Counted from the stretch's first letter, positions 27,101 to 34,678 are shown. The stretch is DNA of 64,000 nt from Chryseolinea lacunae (GCF_016735595.1 NZ_JAERRB010000004.1:558001-622000); one strand, 5' to 3'. Notes: a model not told the origin generated them from the letters alone. Made by a program: numbers and translations.

Positions 27101-27210
27101 TCAGTGATCACCAGCTTGTGCACACCACAGCGCTGGGCCTCTTCAAACAGGCTGAGCACCGGCAGGGTGCCGTATTTGAAACTAAAGCCGGTGTGACAGT
27201 TGAGATACAT
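24157..27210 (-). CDS. DnaE-type DNA polymerase III alpha subunit, error-prone/accessory copy
   Basis: A 1017-residue polymerase, shorter than the usual replicative DnaE (about 1160 or more). The N-terminal PHP domain begins YLNCHTGFSFKYGTL, where the first metal His of HxH is replaced, so PHP nuclease activity is unlikely. The palm holds the catalytic aspartates in PDFDIDFSWDN and a third in YKFDILSQRGL; VGRGSGANSVVAY is also diagnostic. A C-terminal OB-fold is at about 920-1000 (KQVHIVGYVITTKNAS). The start at 27210 fits the family N-terminus better than the ATG at 27243. Length and neighbourhood (RecQ 53 bp upstream, DinB and an S24 repressor nearby) fit a DnaE2-like translesion polymerase, but no imuA gene is seen. 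Confidence 0.87.
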   Translation of the reverse strand: MYLNCHTGFSFKYGTLPVLSLFEEAQRCGVHKLVITEINNTASYIEMLRLCSERSPQQGPRTPGGKTTHALEIAVGVEFRKDHELLYIAIAKNNAGFEEINRFLSYHNREDKPLPDRAPAFENVFVVYTFQKWEPELLRDFEFVGVRIQELNQLAIYAPYAEYKHKFVALHPVTFANKTDFNIHRLLRSIHHNTLLSKLPEHYQAQPNEMMMPADMLAHHFQHYPDLIQNAENILTHCHLDFTLKEDKNKKNVHGSVEKDWQLLEEKTWEGYAVRYAHHDNPDELAERINRELRIIRSKNFCSYYLIAYHLISFAKQKGYDFVGRGSGANSVVAYCLGITNVDPIELDLYFERFLNEERTSPPDFDIDFSWDNRDEIYDYIFNAYGMDHVCLLGTHTTYKYRSILRELGKVFGLPKEEIDAMVEEPAQYRNRDHITELIFKYAGYIVEKELPANISIHAGGVLITEKPIYAYTATELPPKGYPVSHFEMHNAEDMGIYKFDILSQRGLGHLKETVKHVKRNQGIDVNIHQFNVFKEDEKVKDLLRNSKAMGCFYVESPAMRMLLEKLRCSDYLTLVAASSIIRPGVASSGMMRAYIERFHLKQNGGRYESIHPKMDELMAETYGVMVYQEDVIKVANKFADLTLTEADVLRRGMSGKYRSREEFQRVRDRFFENCARIGYPQHVTDRVWFEIESFSGYSFAKGHSASYAVESYQSLYLKAHYPLEFMVGVINNFGGFYRTEFYFHEARMNGATIEAPCANRSHYLTTIDGTTIFIGFIHLKSLETAVAKEISEERLRNGDYKSLDNFLRRITLGLEQIRILIRLGTFRFTGKTKQQLLWEAMLYFGNAKQRNKTTADLFDTEPKNYPLPMLQRNPLEDAFDEIELLGFPLCNPFPLIASPERGDTMARDLKSKHGKQVHIVGYVITTKNASTLKSQSMFFGTFYDERGEVFDTVHFPDSARKYPFRGRGFYSLKGKVTEDFGVYTVEVSWMDKLPIVNKRAEEFMREGLMAGNANPH

Positions 27211-27263
27211 GGTTAGCGTTTCAATGTCTAAACGTTTTTGCACCCGGGCAAGATGCGAAACCG

Positions 27264-29411
27264 TCAGACTTGTTTTTTGAATTCGAGGTGTGCCATCACC
27301 GCCTTGATCTCACCATAGCTATAGCTGCTGCCCAGCATGTCTTTGATGGGCGCGAGGCCCTTGTTGTTTCCGATTTTTTCGATGGCATCGCGAATGAACG
27401 GGATCTTCGAAGACCGCACCATTTCTTCGATGGCAAGCTTGCCCTGTTGCACATAGAACGCCAGGTGATTTTCTACCGTGCCGTTGCTAAGTTCCCGCAT
27501 CGTGGCAATCTCGCCGATGCTGTGACCTGCCCTGAAAAGCGTGAGCGTCTGCTGCTTGGTTTCGGTGTCGCGTTCTGGTGCTTCACGTTCTTTTCGCAGT
27601 GGTGTGCGCTTTGGTGTTTTCAGGTGCATGCGCGAAGGCAGGTTAAACTCTTCGCAGTAGCGAACAATGGCGTCTTCGAAGGCACGGCCATATTTTTCAA
27701 TCTTCATTTCGCCAAAGCCCGTGATCTTCCGCAGGTCGTCGCGACTTTGGGGCAGGTAGGTGGCGAGTTCTTTCAGCGACGCATCCGACAGCACAATGTA
27801 GGCGGCCACGTTTTCTTCTTCGGCCAGTGTCCAGCGCAGCTTCTTCAGCAATTGAAAGAGCGGACCTTCATGGTCAGCGGCGGGCTCGTGCATCACCGTT
27901 TCGCGTTTCTCTTTCGAGCTCACCAGCATCACGCGCTCGCGTCCAAACAATGCGGCCTGGCTGCGGGCGGTGAGTTTGAGCACGGGGTAGGTGCCTTCCG
28001 ACTTCGCCAGATAGCCTTGCGCCAGCAGGTCGCGCACAATAGCGTTCCATTGGTCTTTGCTCACGTCGGCGCCCACGCCAAATGTTTTCAGAGCTTTGTG
28101 GTCGTCCATGATTTTGCCCGAGTGCGAACCGCGCAAAAAGTCGATGACATAGCCGGCACCAAACCGCTCTTGCAAACGCGTCACGGCCGACAGCAGCTTT
28201 TGTGCAAGCACGGTGCCGTCTTCGCGCTCCACTTGTGTGAGACAGATGTCGCAGTTGCCGCAGTGGTCGGGCGCGGGTTCGTCGAAATAGTTGAGCAGAT
28301 ATTTTCGCCGGCACGTCACCAGGTCGCCATAGGCGGCCATCTGGTTCAGCTTCTTGAGGTAGATTTCTGTTTGTGCGTTGTTGCCTTCGATCTCCACAAA
28401 CTTCTTCATCTTGCTCACGTCGGCATAGGTGTAGTAGAGCAGCGCTTCGCTTTCCAGGCCATCGCGTCCGGCGCGACCCGTTTCCTGGTAGTAGCTCTCA
28501 ATGTTTTTGGGAAGGTCCATGTGCACCACATAGCGCACGTTCGATTTGTCGATGCCCATGCCAAAGGCAATGGTGGCCACCATAATCTTCACCTGGTCGC
28601 GCAAAAACATTTCCTGGTGTTTGGCCCGCTGGTCTTTGTCCATACCCGCGTGGTAGGGCAACACGTTAAAACCTTCGCGTGCCAGGTCGGCTGCCAGGCT
28701 CTCCGTTGATGTGCGCGACAGGCAATAGATGATGCCCGAATCGTCGCGACGCGTTTGCAGAAAACCGAGCAGTTTTTCAAAGCTCTTCTTTTTCTGCTCC
28801 ACGGTATAGCGAATGTTGGCGCGGTTAAAGCTCGACACAAACACGGCCGGGTTGTTCAGCTCCAGTTTCTGGATGATGTCTTTTTGCGTCACGCGGTCGG
28901 CCGTGGCGGTGAGGGCAATCACGGGCACGTTGGGCATGGTGCGTTTCAGCTGTGCCAGCATCAGATATTCCGGACGAAAGTCGTGGCCCCAATGCGAAAT
29001 GCAGTGGGCTTCGTCGATGGCAATGAGGCTCACCTTGAACGAGCCGATGCGCCGGAAGAACGAACTTTCAGGAGCCAGGTAAAGCAACTTCAGCTCGCCC
29101 GACTGCACACGCGCGATAATGGCATCCTGCTCTGACGAACTTTGGGTGGAATTGAGAAACGCCGCAGGCACACCGTTGAGCCGCAAGGCATCGACCTGAT
29201 CTTTCATGAGCGCGATGAGCGGCGAAATCACCACGGTGAGGCCTTCAAAAATGAGTGCGGGAATCTGGTAGCACAGCGATTTCCCTCCCCCGGTGGGCAT
29301 CAATGCAAAGGTGTCTTTGCCTTGCAGCACCGACTGAATGATGGACTCCTGCTGCAGGCGAAACGAACCATATCCAAAGCGGGTCTGAAGAATTTCCAAG
29401 GGCGATTTCAT
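27264..29411 (-). CDS. recQ: ATP-dependent DNA helicase RecQ
   Basis: A 715-residue 3'-5' helicase. Motif I is MPTGGGKSLCYQ, motif II IDEAHCISHWGHDFRPEY and motif VI QETGRAGRDG. The RecQ-C-terminal zinc site is formed by C-RRKYLLNYF followed by CGNCDIC. After the winged helix comes an HRDC domain at about 525-600 (SLKELATYLPQSRDDLRKIT), and then an extra C-terminal helix-turn-helix (HSIGEIATMRELSNGTVENH) seen in the long RecQ forms of Bacteroidota. The start at 29411 gives a standard N-terminus (MKSPLEILQTRFGYGSFR). The polymerase gene follows at 53 bp and is probably cotranscribed. Confidence 0.94.
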   Translation of the reverse strand: MKSPLEILQTRFGYGSFRLQQESIIQSVLQGKDTFALMPTGGGKSLCYQIPALIFEGLTVVISPLIALMKDQVDALRLNGVPAAFLNSTQSSSEQDAIIARVQSGELKLLYLAPESSFFRRIGSFKVSLIAIDEAHCISHWGHDFRPEYLMLAQLKRTMPNVPVIALTATADRVTQKDIIQKLELNNPAVFVSSFNRANIRYTVEQKKKSFEKLLGFLQTRRDDSGIIYCLSRTSTESLAADLAREGFNVLPYHAGMDKDQRAKHQEMFLRDQVKIMVATIAFGMGIDKSNVRYVVHMDLPKNIESYYQETGRAGRDGLESEALLYYTYADVSKMKKFVEIEGNNAQTEIYLKKLNQMAAYGDLVTCRRKYLLNYFDEPAPDHCGNCDICLTQVEREDGTVLAQKLLSAVTRLQERFGAGYVIDFLRGSHSGKIMDDHKALKTFGVGADVSKDQWNAIVRDLLAQGYLAKSEGTYPVLKLTARSQAALFGRERVMLVSSKEKRETVMHEPAADHEGPLFQLLKKLRWTLAEEENVAAYIVLSDASLKELATYLPQSRDDLRKITGFGEMKIEKYGRAFEDAIVRYCEEFNLPSRMHLKTPKRTPLRKEREAPERDTETKQQTLTLFRAGHSIGEIATMRELSNGTVENHLAFYVQQGKLAIEEMVRSSKIPFIRDAIEKIGNNKGLAPIKDMLGSSYSYGEIKAVMAHLEFKKQV

Positions 29412-29619
29412 AGCAGCAACGTTAGGGATATAAATGTAACAACGCAACGCGATTGCTCCAATTGCCGTTGAGATCACTTGGTTTGCGTAGGGTTTGTGGG
29501 GAAATGCGTTGGAGGATTTCGGGTTTTACCGACGATAGCTATTTCCGGGAAGTTTGCACAGCAGTCTCGCAGGCCATTTCGGAGGACGCCACGTCTTTTG
29601 AGACTGATTAAATTTTAAT

Positions 29620-29669
29620 AAAAACGATTCGACGGAAAGGATGCTTGTTCACATCCGCTCCGCCGAATC
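29620..29669 (-). terminator. Intrinsic terminator of the dinB operon
   Basis: On the minus strand GATTCGGCGGA and TCCGTCGAATC pair with one mismatch, with an inner CGGATG/CATCC extension, and are followed by GTTTTTATT. It separates the dinB group from recQ. Confidence 0.75.
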
Positions 29670-29722
29670 TACTCTTTTCATTTTTAATCCGGTGGAATTT
29701 TAGTTCAGGATCTGCATTCTCC

Positions 29723-29959
29723 CTACGCCCCCTGCTCACTCAACTCCAACACATTCTCCTCAACCACACCATCGCCCGAACCGTCTTTCCCACCCGAAGA
29801 CGACTTCACCTTCTTCACCGACTTGTCCACAATCTTTTCCAGGGCACCAATCGCTTCCTGCACGGGTTTCAACTTCAGCATCAATTCTGCTTCTTCGTCT
29901 TTCAGTCTTTTCAGCACATCAATGACTGGGTTCTCTTTTGCAATACTTTCCTTTGCCAT
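29723..29959 (-). CDS. Small coiled-coil hypothetical protein
   Basis: A 78-residue soluble protein. Residues about 12-50 form an amphipathic, heptad-like helix (VLKRLKDEEAELMLKLKPVQ), and the tail is Ser/Gly-rich then acidic. No family was recognised. It is the last gene of the run starting at dinB, 48 bp after the RNA-ligase-like gene and before the terminator. Confidence 0.65.
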   Translation of the reverse strand: MAKESIAKENPVIDVLKRLKDEEAELMLKLKPVQEAIGALEKIVDKSVKKVKSSSGGKDGSGDGVVEENVLELSEQGA

Positions 29960-30007
29960 AAAAATTTGTTTTTTGTTTATCGTTTAGTTTTAGAAATGAT
30001 TCTCAAT

Positions 30008-30550
30008 TTATTCTCCCAGCAAAATGTCCTTGTAGTGAATCCAGCGCCCTTCGGCGCGGGCCAGCACTGTGATGCGGTCGCACAAAAAATGTTGGCTGTA
30101 GGCGAAGCCCTGAAGATAGGGCCATGCTTTCAGGAAATCTTCGGACGAAAGTTTTTTTGCGATCGTGATGTGTGGCGTGAAATTGGCGTCTTCTTTAATG
30201 AGTTTTTCAAAAATGTCGCGCACCGGATATTTGTTCACAATGTCCAGGTAGATGGTCCGCTCCGATCCATGAGAGAACACATTCAGGTTTTTGATAAAAA
30301 CATTGAAGGGCTTCATCGTCGACACTTTTGTTTCCACGTGGCGAACCATGTCGTCAACATGTTCGTCGGCATATTTGAACAGCGAGATGTGAGCCGTGGA
30401 ATAGCGGTCTGCGAATTTGTGGCCAATGAGATAGTGCACGTCATCTTTCAATACAAACACATCGCTGAGAATGTGGCGGGGAGGAGAGATGATGAAAAAC
30501 AATTCCTGAACGGGCGATTTGGTTTTTGTGATGGACGTTCTCATAAGCAT
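30008..30550 (-). CDS. 2'-5' RNA ligase/phosphodiesterase superfamily protein (2H family)
   Basis: A 180-residue protein with the two HxS/T motifs that define 2H phosphoesterases: TAHISLFKY (about 49-57) and FTPHITIAKKL (about 132-142). Members such as LigT/ThpR join or cut 2'-5' RNA bonds or open cyclic phosphates. It lies 29 bp after dinB in the same direction, so cotranscription is likely, linking an RNA end-processing enzyme with a DNA damage polymerase. The physiological substrate is unknown. Confidence 0.82.
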   Translation of the reverse strand: MLMRTSITKTKSPVQELFFIISPPRHILSDVFVLKDDVHYLIGHKFADRYSTAHISLFKYADEHVDDMVRHVETKVSTMKPFNVFIKNLNVFSHGSERTIYLDIVNKYPVRDIFEKLIKEDANFTPHITIAKKLSSEDFLKAWPYLQGFAYSQHFLCDRITVLARAEGRWIHYKDILLGE

Positions 30551-30579
30551 TGTTGTGTTTTGATGGTTATTACATTCTC

Positions 30580-31773
30580 TTATTTTACATTTCCTTTAAA
30601 CATGTTCATCTCCATGCGCACGCGCCGGTTCACACCCAGCGTGGTGGCGCGGAAAATCTTCTCAACCCCGTGTTTGTGTTTAATGAAGTCGATGGCCTCA
30701 TAGAGGTTGATGGCCTCGGCCGTGTCGTCGAACAAACTGATCTGGTGGCTGCCGTGCACAAGGTTGCTGAGACGCACGCCCACCAGGCGAATGAGCATGC
30801 GGCGGTTATAAAGCTTTTTGAACAAGGCGGTGACGGTGTGCAGCAGCACGTGATCCGACGATGTATAAGGAATTTGAATCTGCTTGGTCTCCGTGTCAAA
30901 ATTGGAGTAGCGGATTTTCACCGTCACACACGACGTCAGTTTTTTCTGGTCGCGCAGCTGGAACGCCACTTTCTCGACCATGGCCGTGAGAATGGAGTTG
31001 AGCCGTTTCACATCAATAGTGTCTTCTTCGAAGGTGCATTCGGTAGATATAGACTTCTGCTCGCTATAGGGCACCACCGGCGACTCGTCTATGCCGTGGG
31101 CTTTGTTCCAGAGGCTGATGCCGTTTTTGCCAAAGGCGCTCACCAGGAAGTTGAGGGGCATCTCGCGCAACGTGGCCACCGTGCGCACACCCATATCATA
31201 GAGAAACGATGCGGTTTGTTTGCCGATCATGGGGATCTTCTCAACCGCCAGGGGTGAAAGAAATTCCTGCTCGGTGCCGGTGGGAATGTTTTGGCTGGCC
31301 TGGGGCTTGAACTCACCCGTGGCCACCTTCGACACCAGTTTGCTGGTGGACATGGCCATGGAAATGGGCAGCCGTGTTTCGTGATTTATTTTTCCCTGCA
31401 ACCCCTTAGCCCACTTGAAAGCCCCGAAGTAGCGGTCCATGCCGCTGGCGTCTATATAGAACTCGTCGATCGACGATTTTTCGAAAGATGGAGCGGCCTC
31501 TGCGATAATCTCGGTCACCTCATGCGAGCAGCGGCTATACGCTTCCATGTCGCCGGAAATAACTTTTGCATCCGGGCAAAGCTGCAACGCCAGATACATG
31601 GGCATGGCCGAATGAACCCCAAATTGGCGTGTTTCATAGCTGCACGCTGCCACCACCCCGCGCCGGCTGCTGCCTCCTATAATAAGAGGGCGGTTGGCAA
31701 GGGCCCGGTTGTTGCGTCGCTCCACAGCTACAAAAAACGCATCCAGATCCAGGTGTATGATGTTCCGTTCCAT
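30580..31773 (-). CDS. dinB: Y-family DNA polymerase IV
   Basis: A 397-residue translesion DNA polymerase. The catalytic acids are in IIHLDLDAFFVAVE and KSSIDEFYIDASG, the steric/dNTP segment is VVAACSYETRQFGVHSAMP, and the HhH thumb region follows (LAVEKIPMIGKQTASFL). The little-finger domain fills about 240-350. Near the C-terminus HQISLFDD is a typical beta-clamp-binding peptide. The promoter is covered by two ACTAA-N5-TTAGT palindromes (31785-31832), so the gene is probably repressed until DNA damage by the divergent S24 protein. Confidence 0.95.
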   Translation of the reverse strand: MERNIIHLDLDAFFVAVERRNNRALANRPLIIGGSSRRGVVAACSYETRQFGVHSAMPMYLALQLCPDAKVISGDMEAYSRCSHEVTEIIAEAAPSFEKSSIDEFYIDASGMDRYFGAFKWAKGLQGKINHETRLPISMAMSTSKLVSKVATGEFKPQASQNIPTGTEQEFLSPLAVEKIPMIGKQTASFLYDMGVRTVATLREMPLNFLVSAFGKNGISLWNKAHGIDESPVVPYSEQKSISTECTFEEDTIDVKRLNSILTAMVEKVAFQLRDQKKLTSCVTVKIRYSNFDTETKQIQIPYTSSDHVLLHTVTALFKKLYNRRMLIRLVGVRLSNLVHGSHQISLFDDTAEAINLYEAIDFIKHKHGVEKIFRATTLGVNRRVRMEMNMFKGNVK

Positions 31774-31784
31774 GACGCTAAATA

Positions 31785-31832
31785 ACTAAAAATATTAGTG
31801 TATTGTTTTTCTTTTCAACTAATTATTTTAGT
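31785..31832 (-). promoter_or_regulatory. dinB promoter with two identical-design operators
   Basis: ACTAAAAATATTAGT at 31785-31799 and ACTAATTATTTTAGT at 31818-31832 are both perfect ACTAA-N5-TTAGT inverted repeats, with starts 33 bp apart (about three helical turns). On the minus strand TTG next to the second site and TATTTTTA inside the first are 21 bp apart, matching -33 and -7 promoter elements. Both operators therefore cover the promoter of dinB. The likely binder is the S24 repressor encoded divergently at 32525. Confidence 0.7.
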
Positions 31833-32015
31833 TTTGTGCTGTTGTTACGCCATAGCAGCAAATACCCTTCCCTGCCTCCCGTGCCGGAAATGAAGAGATG
31901 GTATTTCTATAGTCGGCAGATCGTTGGGTATAAACACCAACCGACGCCGCACAACGAAATCGAATCGATCACATTCGGGCCGGGAGGGGGATAGGGCCAA
32001 TTTTGAAGGGAATGG

Positions 32016-32080
32016 AAGTCTGCAAGATGCAGACTTTGGAATGGCGGGAAGGCAAGCACGTTTGGAACGTGTTGGGTGCC
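32016..32080. repeat. Two tandem hairpin-forming inverted repeats in the dinB-repressor intergenic region
   Basis: AAGTCTGCA-AGA-TGCAGACTT (32016-32036) is a perfect 9-bp hairpin. It is followed by CACGTT-TGG-AACGTG (32057-32071), nested in GGCA/TGCC (32051-32080). There is no open frame of quality here. The pair resembles a mobile extragenic repeat unit rather than a terminator, since no T run follows. Confidence 0.55.
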
Positions 32081-32330
32081 GGAGAGCGTGAGATTAGACT
32101 AAAGAGTGAATTGGAAGCTGAATAAATATTTACCCGTTGTGTTTTGTGCCTTGTCGTAGTTGGCGGGCCTGGTGTTGGAAAGGTTCCGGCTCAGTCCGGG
32201 GGTGGCGCAAAGGCCGGCCCCGGCGGGCGTGGAAAATTAGGAATACAGTTTTTTGAAAAAAGCGTGTCGTTGTGTGTTAAGCGCGTTGTGTGCCACGTTG
32301 CTCCGCAGGCTGCAAGGCCGAAGGGAGTGT

Positions 32331-32412
32331 AATGTTTCCTGCACGTGCGCCGTTAAAGGATAGCGGCGTGTCGTGCAATGAACCCGGCGAACGGCCGGGT
32401 TCATGAAACATT
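32331..32412. other. Branched, cloverleaf-like palindromic element
   Basis: An outer stem AATGTTTC (32331-32338)/GAAACATT (32405-32412) encloses two arms. The first arm runs 32340-32377, with TGCAC/GTGCA and CGCCG/CGGCG pairs around a TTAAAGGATAG loop. The second is ATGAACCCGG-CGAACGG-CCGGGTTCAT (32378-32404), a perfect 10-bp hairpin. The three stems fit with no spare bases between outer and second arm, so this is either a folded RNA or a transposon-like DNA element such as a REP/MITE. Confidence 0.45.
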
Positions 32413-32489
32413 TCAGTGTTTTAATTCATTATTGACATGGGTTGGTCGGGCACCAGCGCTGGAGTCTAATCGTCATTCCGATGAAATCA

Positions 32490-32520
32490 TTTATTTCCTA
32501 TCACATAACTTCTATTTTTG
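32490..32520 (+). promoter_or_regulatory. Promoter of the S24 repressor gene
   Basis: TTTA at 32490-32493 and TATTTTTG at 32513-32520 are 19 bp apart, matching TTTG-N19-TAnnTTTG with one difference. Transcription would begin at or next to the start codon, so the mRNA is leaderless or starts translation at the second ATG (32531). No ACTAA-N5-TTAGT site is present here. Confidence 0.55.
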
Positions 32521-32524
32521 TAGC

Positions 32525-33310
32525 ATGGCCATGGTGAATAAGAACCTCAAGTTTCTGCGTACCCAGCAAGGGCTCACGCAAAAGCAGCTCGCCGAAAAGA
32601 TGGGCTTGAAGCAAGCCGCCATCGGCGCCTATGAAGAAGAACGGTCCACGCCGCCGCTGGCGTCGTTGCTCGACATCACAAAAATCTTCAACGTGAACCT
32701 CGACGCCCTCGTGCGCCACGACCTCAGCCGCATGCCGGAAAAGGAACGGAAGGCCAACACGCCGTCGAAAGGCAAAGACGTGCTCACCATCACGGTCGAC
32801 AGTCACAACAAAGAGAACGTGGAGCTGGTGTCGCAGAAAGCATCGGCCGGCTACCTGGCGGGCTACCAGGATGTGGAGTTTGTGAAAGACCTTCCCAAAA
32901 TCAGCATGCCCGTGCTGCCCAAAAACAGGACCTACCGCGCCTTCGAAATCCAGGGCGACTCCATGCTGCCCGTGCAGCCCGGCAGTATCATCTTCGGCGA
33001 ATACATGGAAGATGTTGCCTCGGTGAAAAACGGCAAACTCTATATCATCGTCACCAAACAAGACGGCATCGTCTTTAAACGCCTCTTCAACTTCACGGCC
33101 GAAGAAGGCAAAGTGTTGCTGGTGTCCGACAACCGTCAATACGAGCCCTATTCCATCGAAGCCGACGACGTGTTGGAAATCTGGCAGGCCAAAGCATTTT
33201 TCTCCAACCAGTTTCCCGACCCGCAAGGCGCCACGGCCGTGTCTACCGATCATTTGGCCCACACCGTGCTCACGTTGCAGGCGGAGATTCAGAAGTTGAA
33301 AAAGAAATGA
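32525..33310 (+). CDS. XRE-S24 (LexA/CI-like) self-cleaving transcriptional repressor
   Basis: A 261-residue protein. The N-terminal XRE helix-turn-helix is at about 5-65 (LKFLRTQQGLTQKQLAEKMG, AAIGAYEEERSTPP). The C-terminal S24 peptidase domain has the nucleophile Ser146 in GDSMLP, the general base Lys185 in IVFKRLF, and a fitting cleavage site Ala108-Gly109 in SAGYL. Spacing between these three is close to that in LexA. It should bind DNA as a dimer and inactivate itself when RecA filaments form. A divergent dinB gene with twin operators makes it the likely SOS regulator here. Many Bacteroidota lack a canonical LexA and use this architecture instead. Confidence 0.88.
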   Translation: MAMVNKNLKFLRTQQGLTQKQLAEKMGLKQAAIGAYEEERSTPPLASLLDITKIFNVNLDALVRHDLSRMPEKERKANTPSKGKDVLTITVDSHNKENVELVSQKASAGYLAGYQDVEFVKDLPKISMPVLPKNRTYRAFEIQGDSMLPVQPGSIIFGEYMEDVASVKNGKLYIIVTKQDGIVFKRLFNFTAEEGKVLLVSDNRQYEPYSIEADDVLEIWQAKAFFSNQFPDPQGATAVSTDHLAHTVLTLQAEIQKLKKK

Positions 33311-33413
33311 AGTGAGCGTTGCCGATGGGTGTTCACATGGCGTCAGCAAAGATGAACCACCGCTAATTGAATTTCGCACTGCCACAAATTCATCCGTAAA
33401 GAAAAGGAATGCC

Positions 33414-34667
33414 ATGCAACGAATATTTTTTCACGGTGTCCTGTTTCTGGCGCTCATGCAGCAACACGCCATGGCGCAATCCGGGCCGAAAGAACTTTTC
33501 CCCTCCAGCATCACCCCGCTCAATTTTAGCCGCGAAGGCGAACAGCAATTTGAACGCGACAAACAAACCTTTCTGCGCATATCCGATAAGTTGCAGGCCG
33601 GAACATCGCTACAGGATTTGCCGGCCAGCGAGCAAGCGCTTTACAATGCCTGGGACGAAACCAGCGAAGACTATTGGGACATCCTGGGTGGTGGGTGCAG
33701 CTGGTATTGTGGCGGTGGCCCCGAAAAGGTCACGGCCTCGTCGTGGCTAAAACCCCAGGGCGGAAATAGCTACGACGCAAACAATGCTCACGACCTCAAC
33801 TACAAAACGGCGTGGGTCGAAGGCGTTGCCGGACCGGGTGTGGGGCAATATCTGCGCTATGCATTTTTGCCCGAGAGTGCGCGCGTAAACGAAATCATTG
33901 TGGTGAACGGCTATGTGAAAGACCAAACCGCCTGGGAGAACAATGCACGTGTGAAAAAATTGAAAGTGCTGCTCAACGACAAACCGCTCGCCATGTTGAA
34001 TCTGAAAGACCAGCGGGCCGCACAACACTTCACGGTCGACCCGATTGGAAACAACAACCGCAGCGATTGGGACAAACTGAAATCGGAAAAGGCCTGGACA
34101 CTCACATTCGAGATTCAGGAAGTCTATAAGGGACTGAAATATGACGACGCGGCCATCACCGAAATATACTTCGATGGCCTCGATGTGCACTGCTTCGCCA
34201 AAGGCACCCGCGTGACCATGGCCAACGGCAACACAAAGAACATCGAAACCATCGCACCCGGCGACGTGGTGATGTCGCGCAACGAAGCGGGAGAAATGAA
34301 ACCCGCCGTGGTCGAAGAAGTGAAACAGGTGAGCCACCACAACCTGGTGAAGTTCACCTTTGCCGATGGCAACTCCATTGTGGCCACCAAAGACCATCCC
34401 TTTCTGTTGAAGGGCAAAGGCTGGGCATCGCTAAACCCCGGCGCATCGTCGGCCTACCAGGGGTTTGAACACGTTGAGTTGATTACGCTGCACGATGCAT
34501 TCGAACAATATTCTCCTGACGGAACACTAACAACAAGCGTGTTAACGAAAATAGAATTTCTGAAAGGGCACTACGACACCTACACCATAACAAAACTAGC
34601 GGGCGGCAAAACGTTTGTCGCGAACGGATGTGTGGTGGGTGTGGAGGCGTTGGCTTCTGACTATTGA
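33414..34667 (+). CDS. Secreted protein with discoidin-like glycan-binding domain and C-terminal Hint domain
   Basis: A 417-residue protein. The ATG at 33414 begins a signal peptide (MQRIFFHGVLFLALMQQ, cleavage after AMAQ). Residues about 85-255 resemble the NADase-type discoidin-like glycan-binding domain (YLRYAFLPESARVNEIIVVN, LKVLLNDKPLAML, AITEIYFDGLDVHC). Residues 260-405 form a Hint (hedgehog/intein) domain: Cys260 opens it (CFAKGTRV), block B has Thr325 and His328 in TKDHPF, and it closes with TFVANGCVVGV. The usual terminal His-Asn is Gly-Val here, so C-terminal cleavage is lost while the N-S acyl shift at Cys260 could remain. No toxin domain follows. The function is unknown; self-cleavage or ester/amide attachment of the N-terminal domain is an inference. 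Confidence 0.82.
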   Translation: MQRIFFHGVLFLALMQQHAMAQSGPKELFPSSITPLNFSREGEQQFERDKQTFLRISDKLQAGTSLQDLPASEQALYNAWDETSEDYWDILGGGCSWYCGGGPEKVTASSWLKPQGGNSYDANNAHDLNYKTAWVEGVAGPGVGQYLRYAFLPESARVNEIIVVNGYVKDQTAWENNARVKKLKVLLNDKPLAMLNLKDQRAAQHFTVDPIGNNNRSDWDKLKSEKAWTLTFEIQEVYKGLKYDDAAITEIYFDGLDVHCFAKGTRVTMANGNTKNIETIAPGDVVMSRNEAGEMKPAVVEEVKQVSHHNLVKFTFADGNSIVATKDHPFLLKGKGWASLNPGASSAYQGFEHVELITLHDAFEQYSPDGTLTTSVLTKIEFLKGHYDTYTITKLAGGKTFVANGCVVGVEALASDY

Positions 34668-34678
34668 GTTCATTCACC

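Noticed and set aside
27270-28709. A 479-codon open frame on the plus strand
   Set aside because: It is fully antisense to recQ, rich in His, Val and Phe in the way typical of reverse-strand shadows of GC-rich genes, and has no family motif.
31803-32332. Two small plus-strand open frames between dinB and the S24 gene
   Set aside because: They lack protein-like composition, and one covers the operators and the other a GC-rich repeat region.
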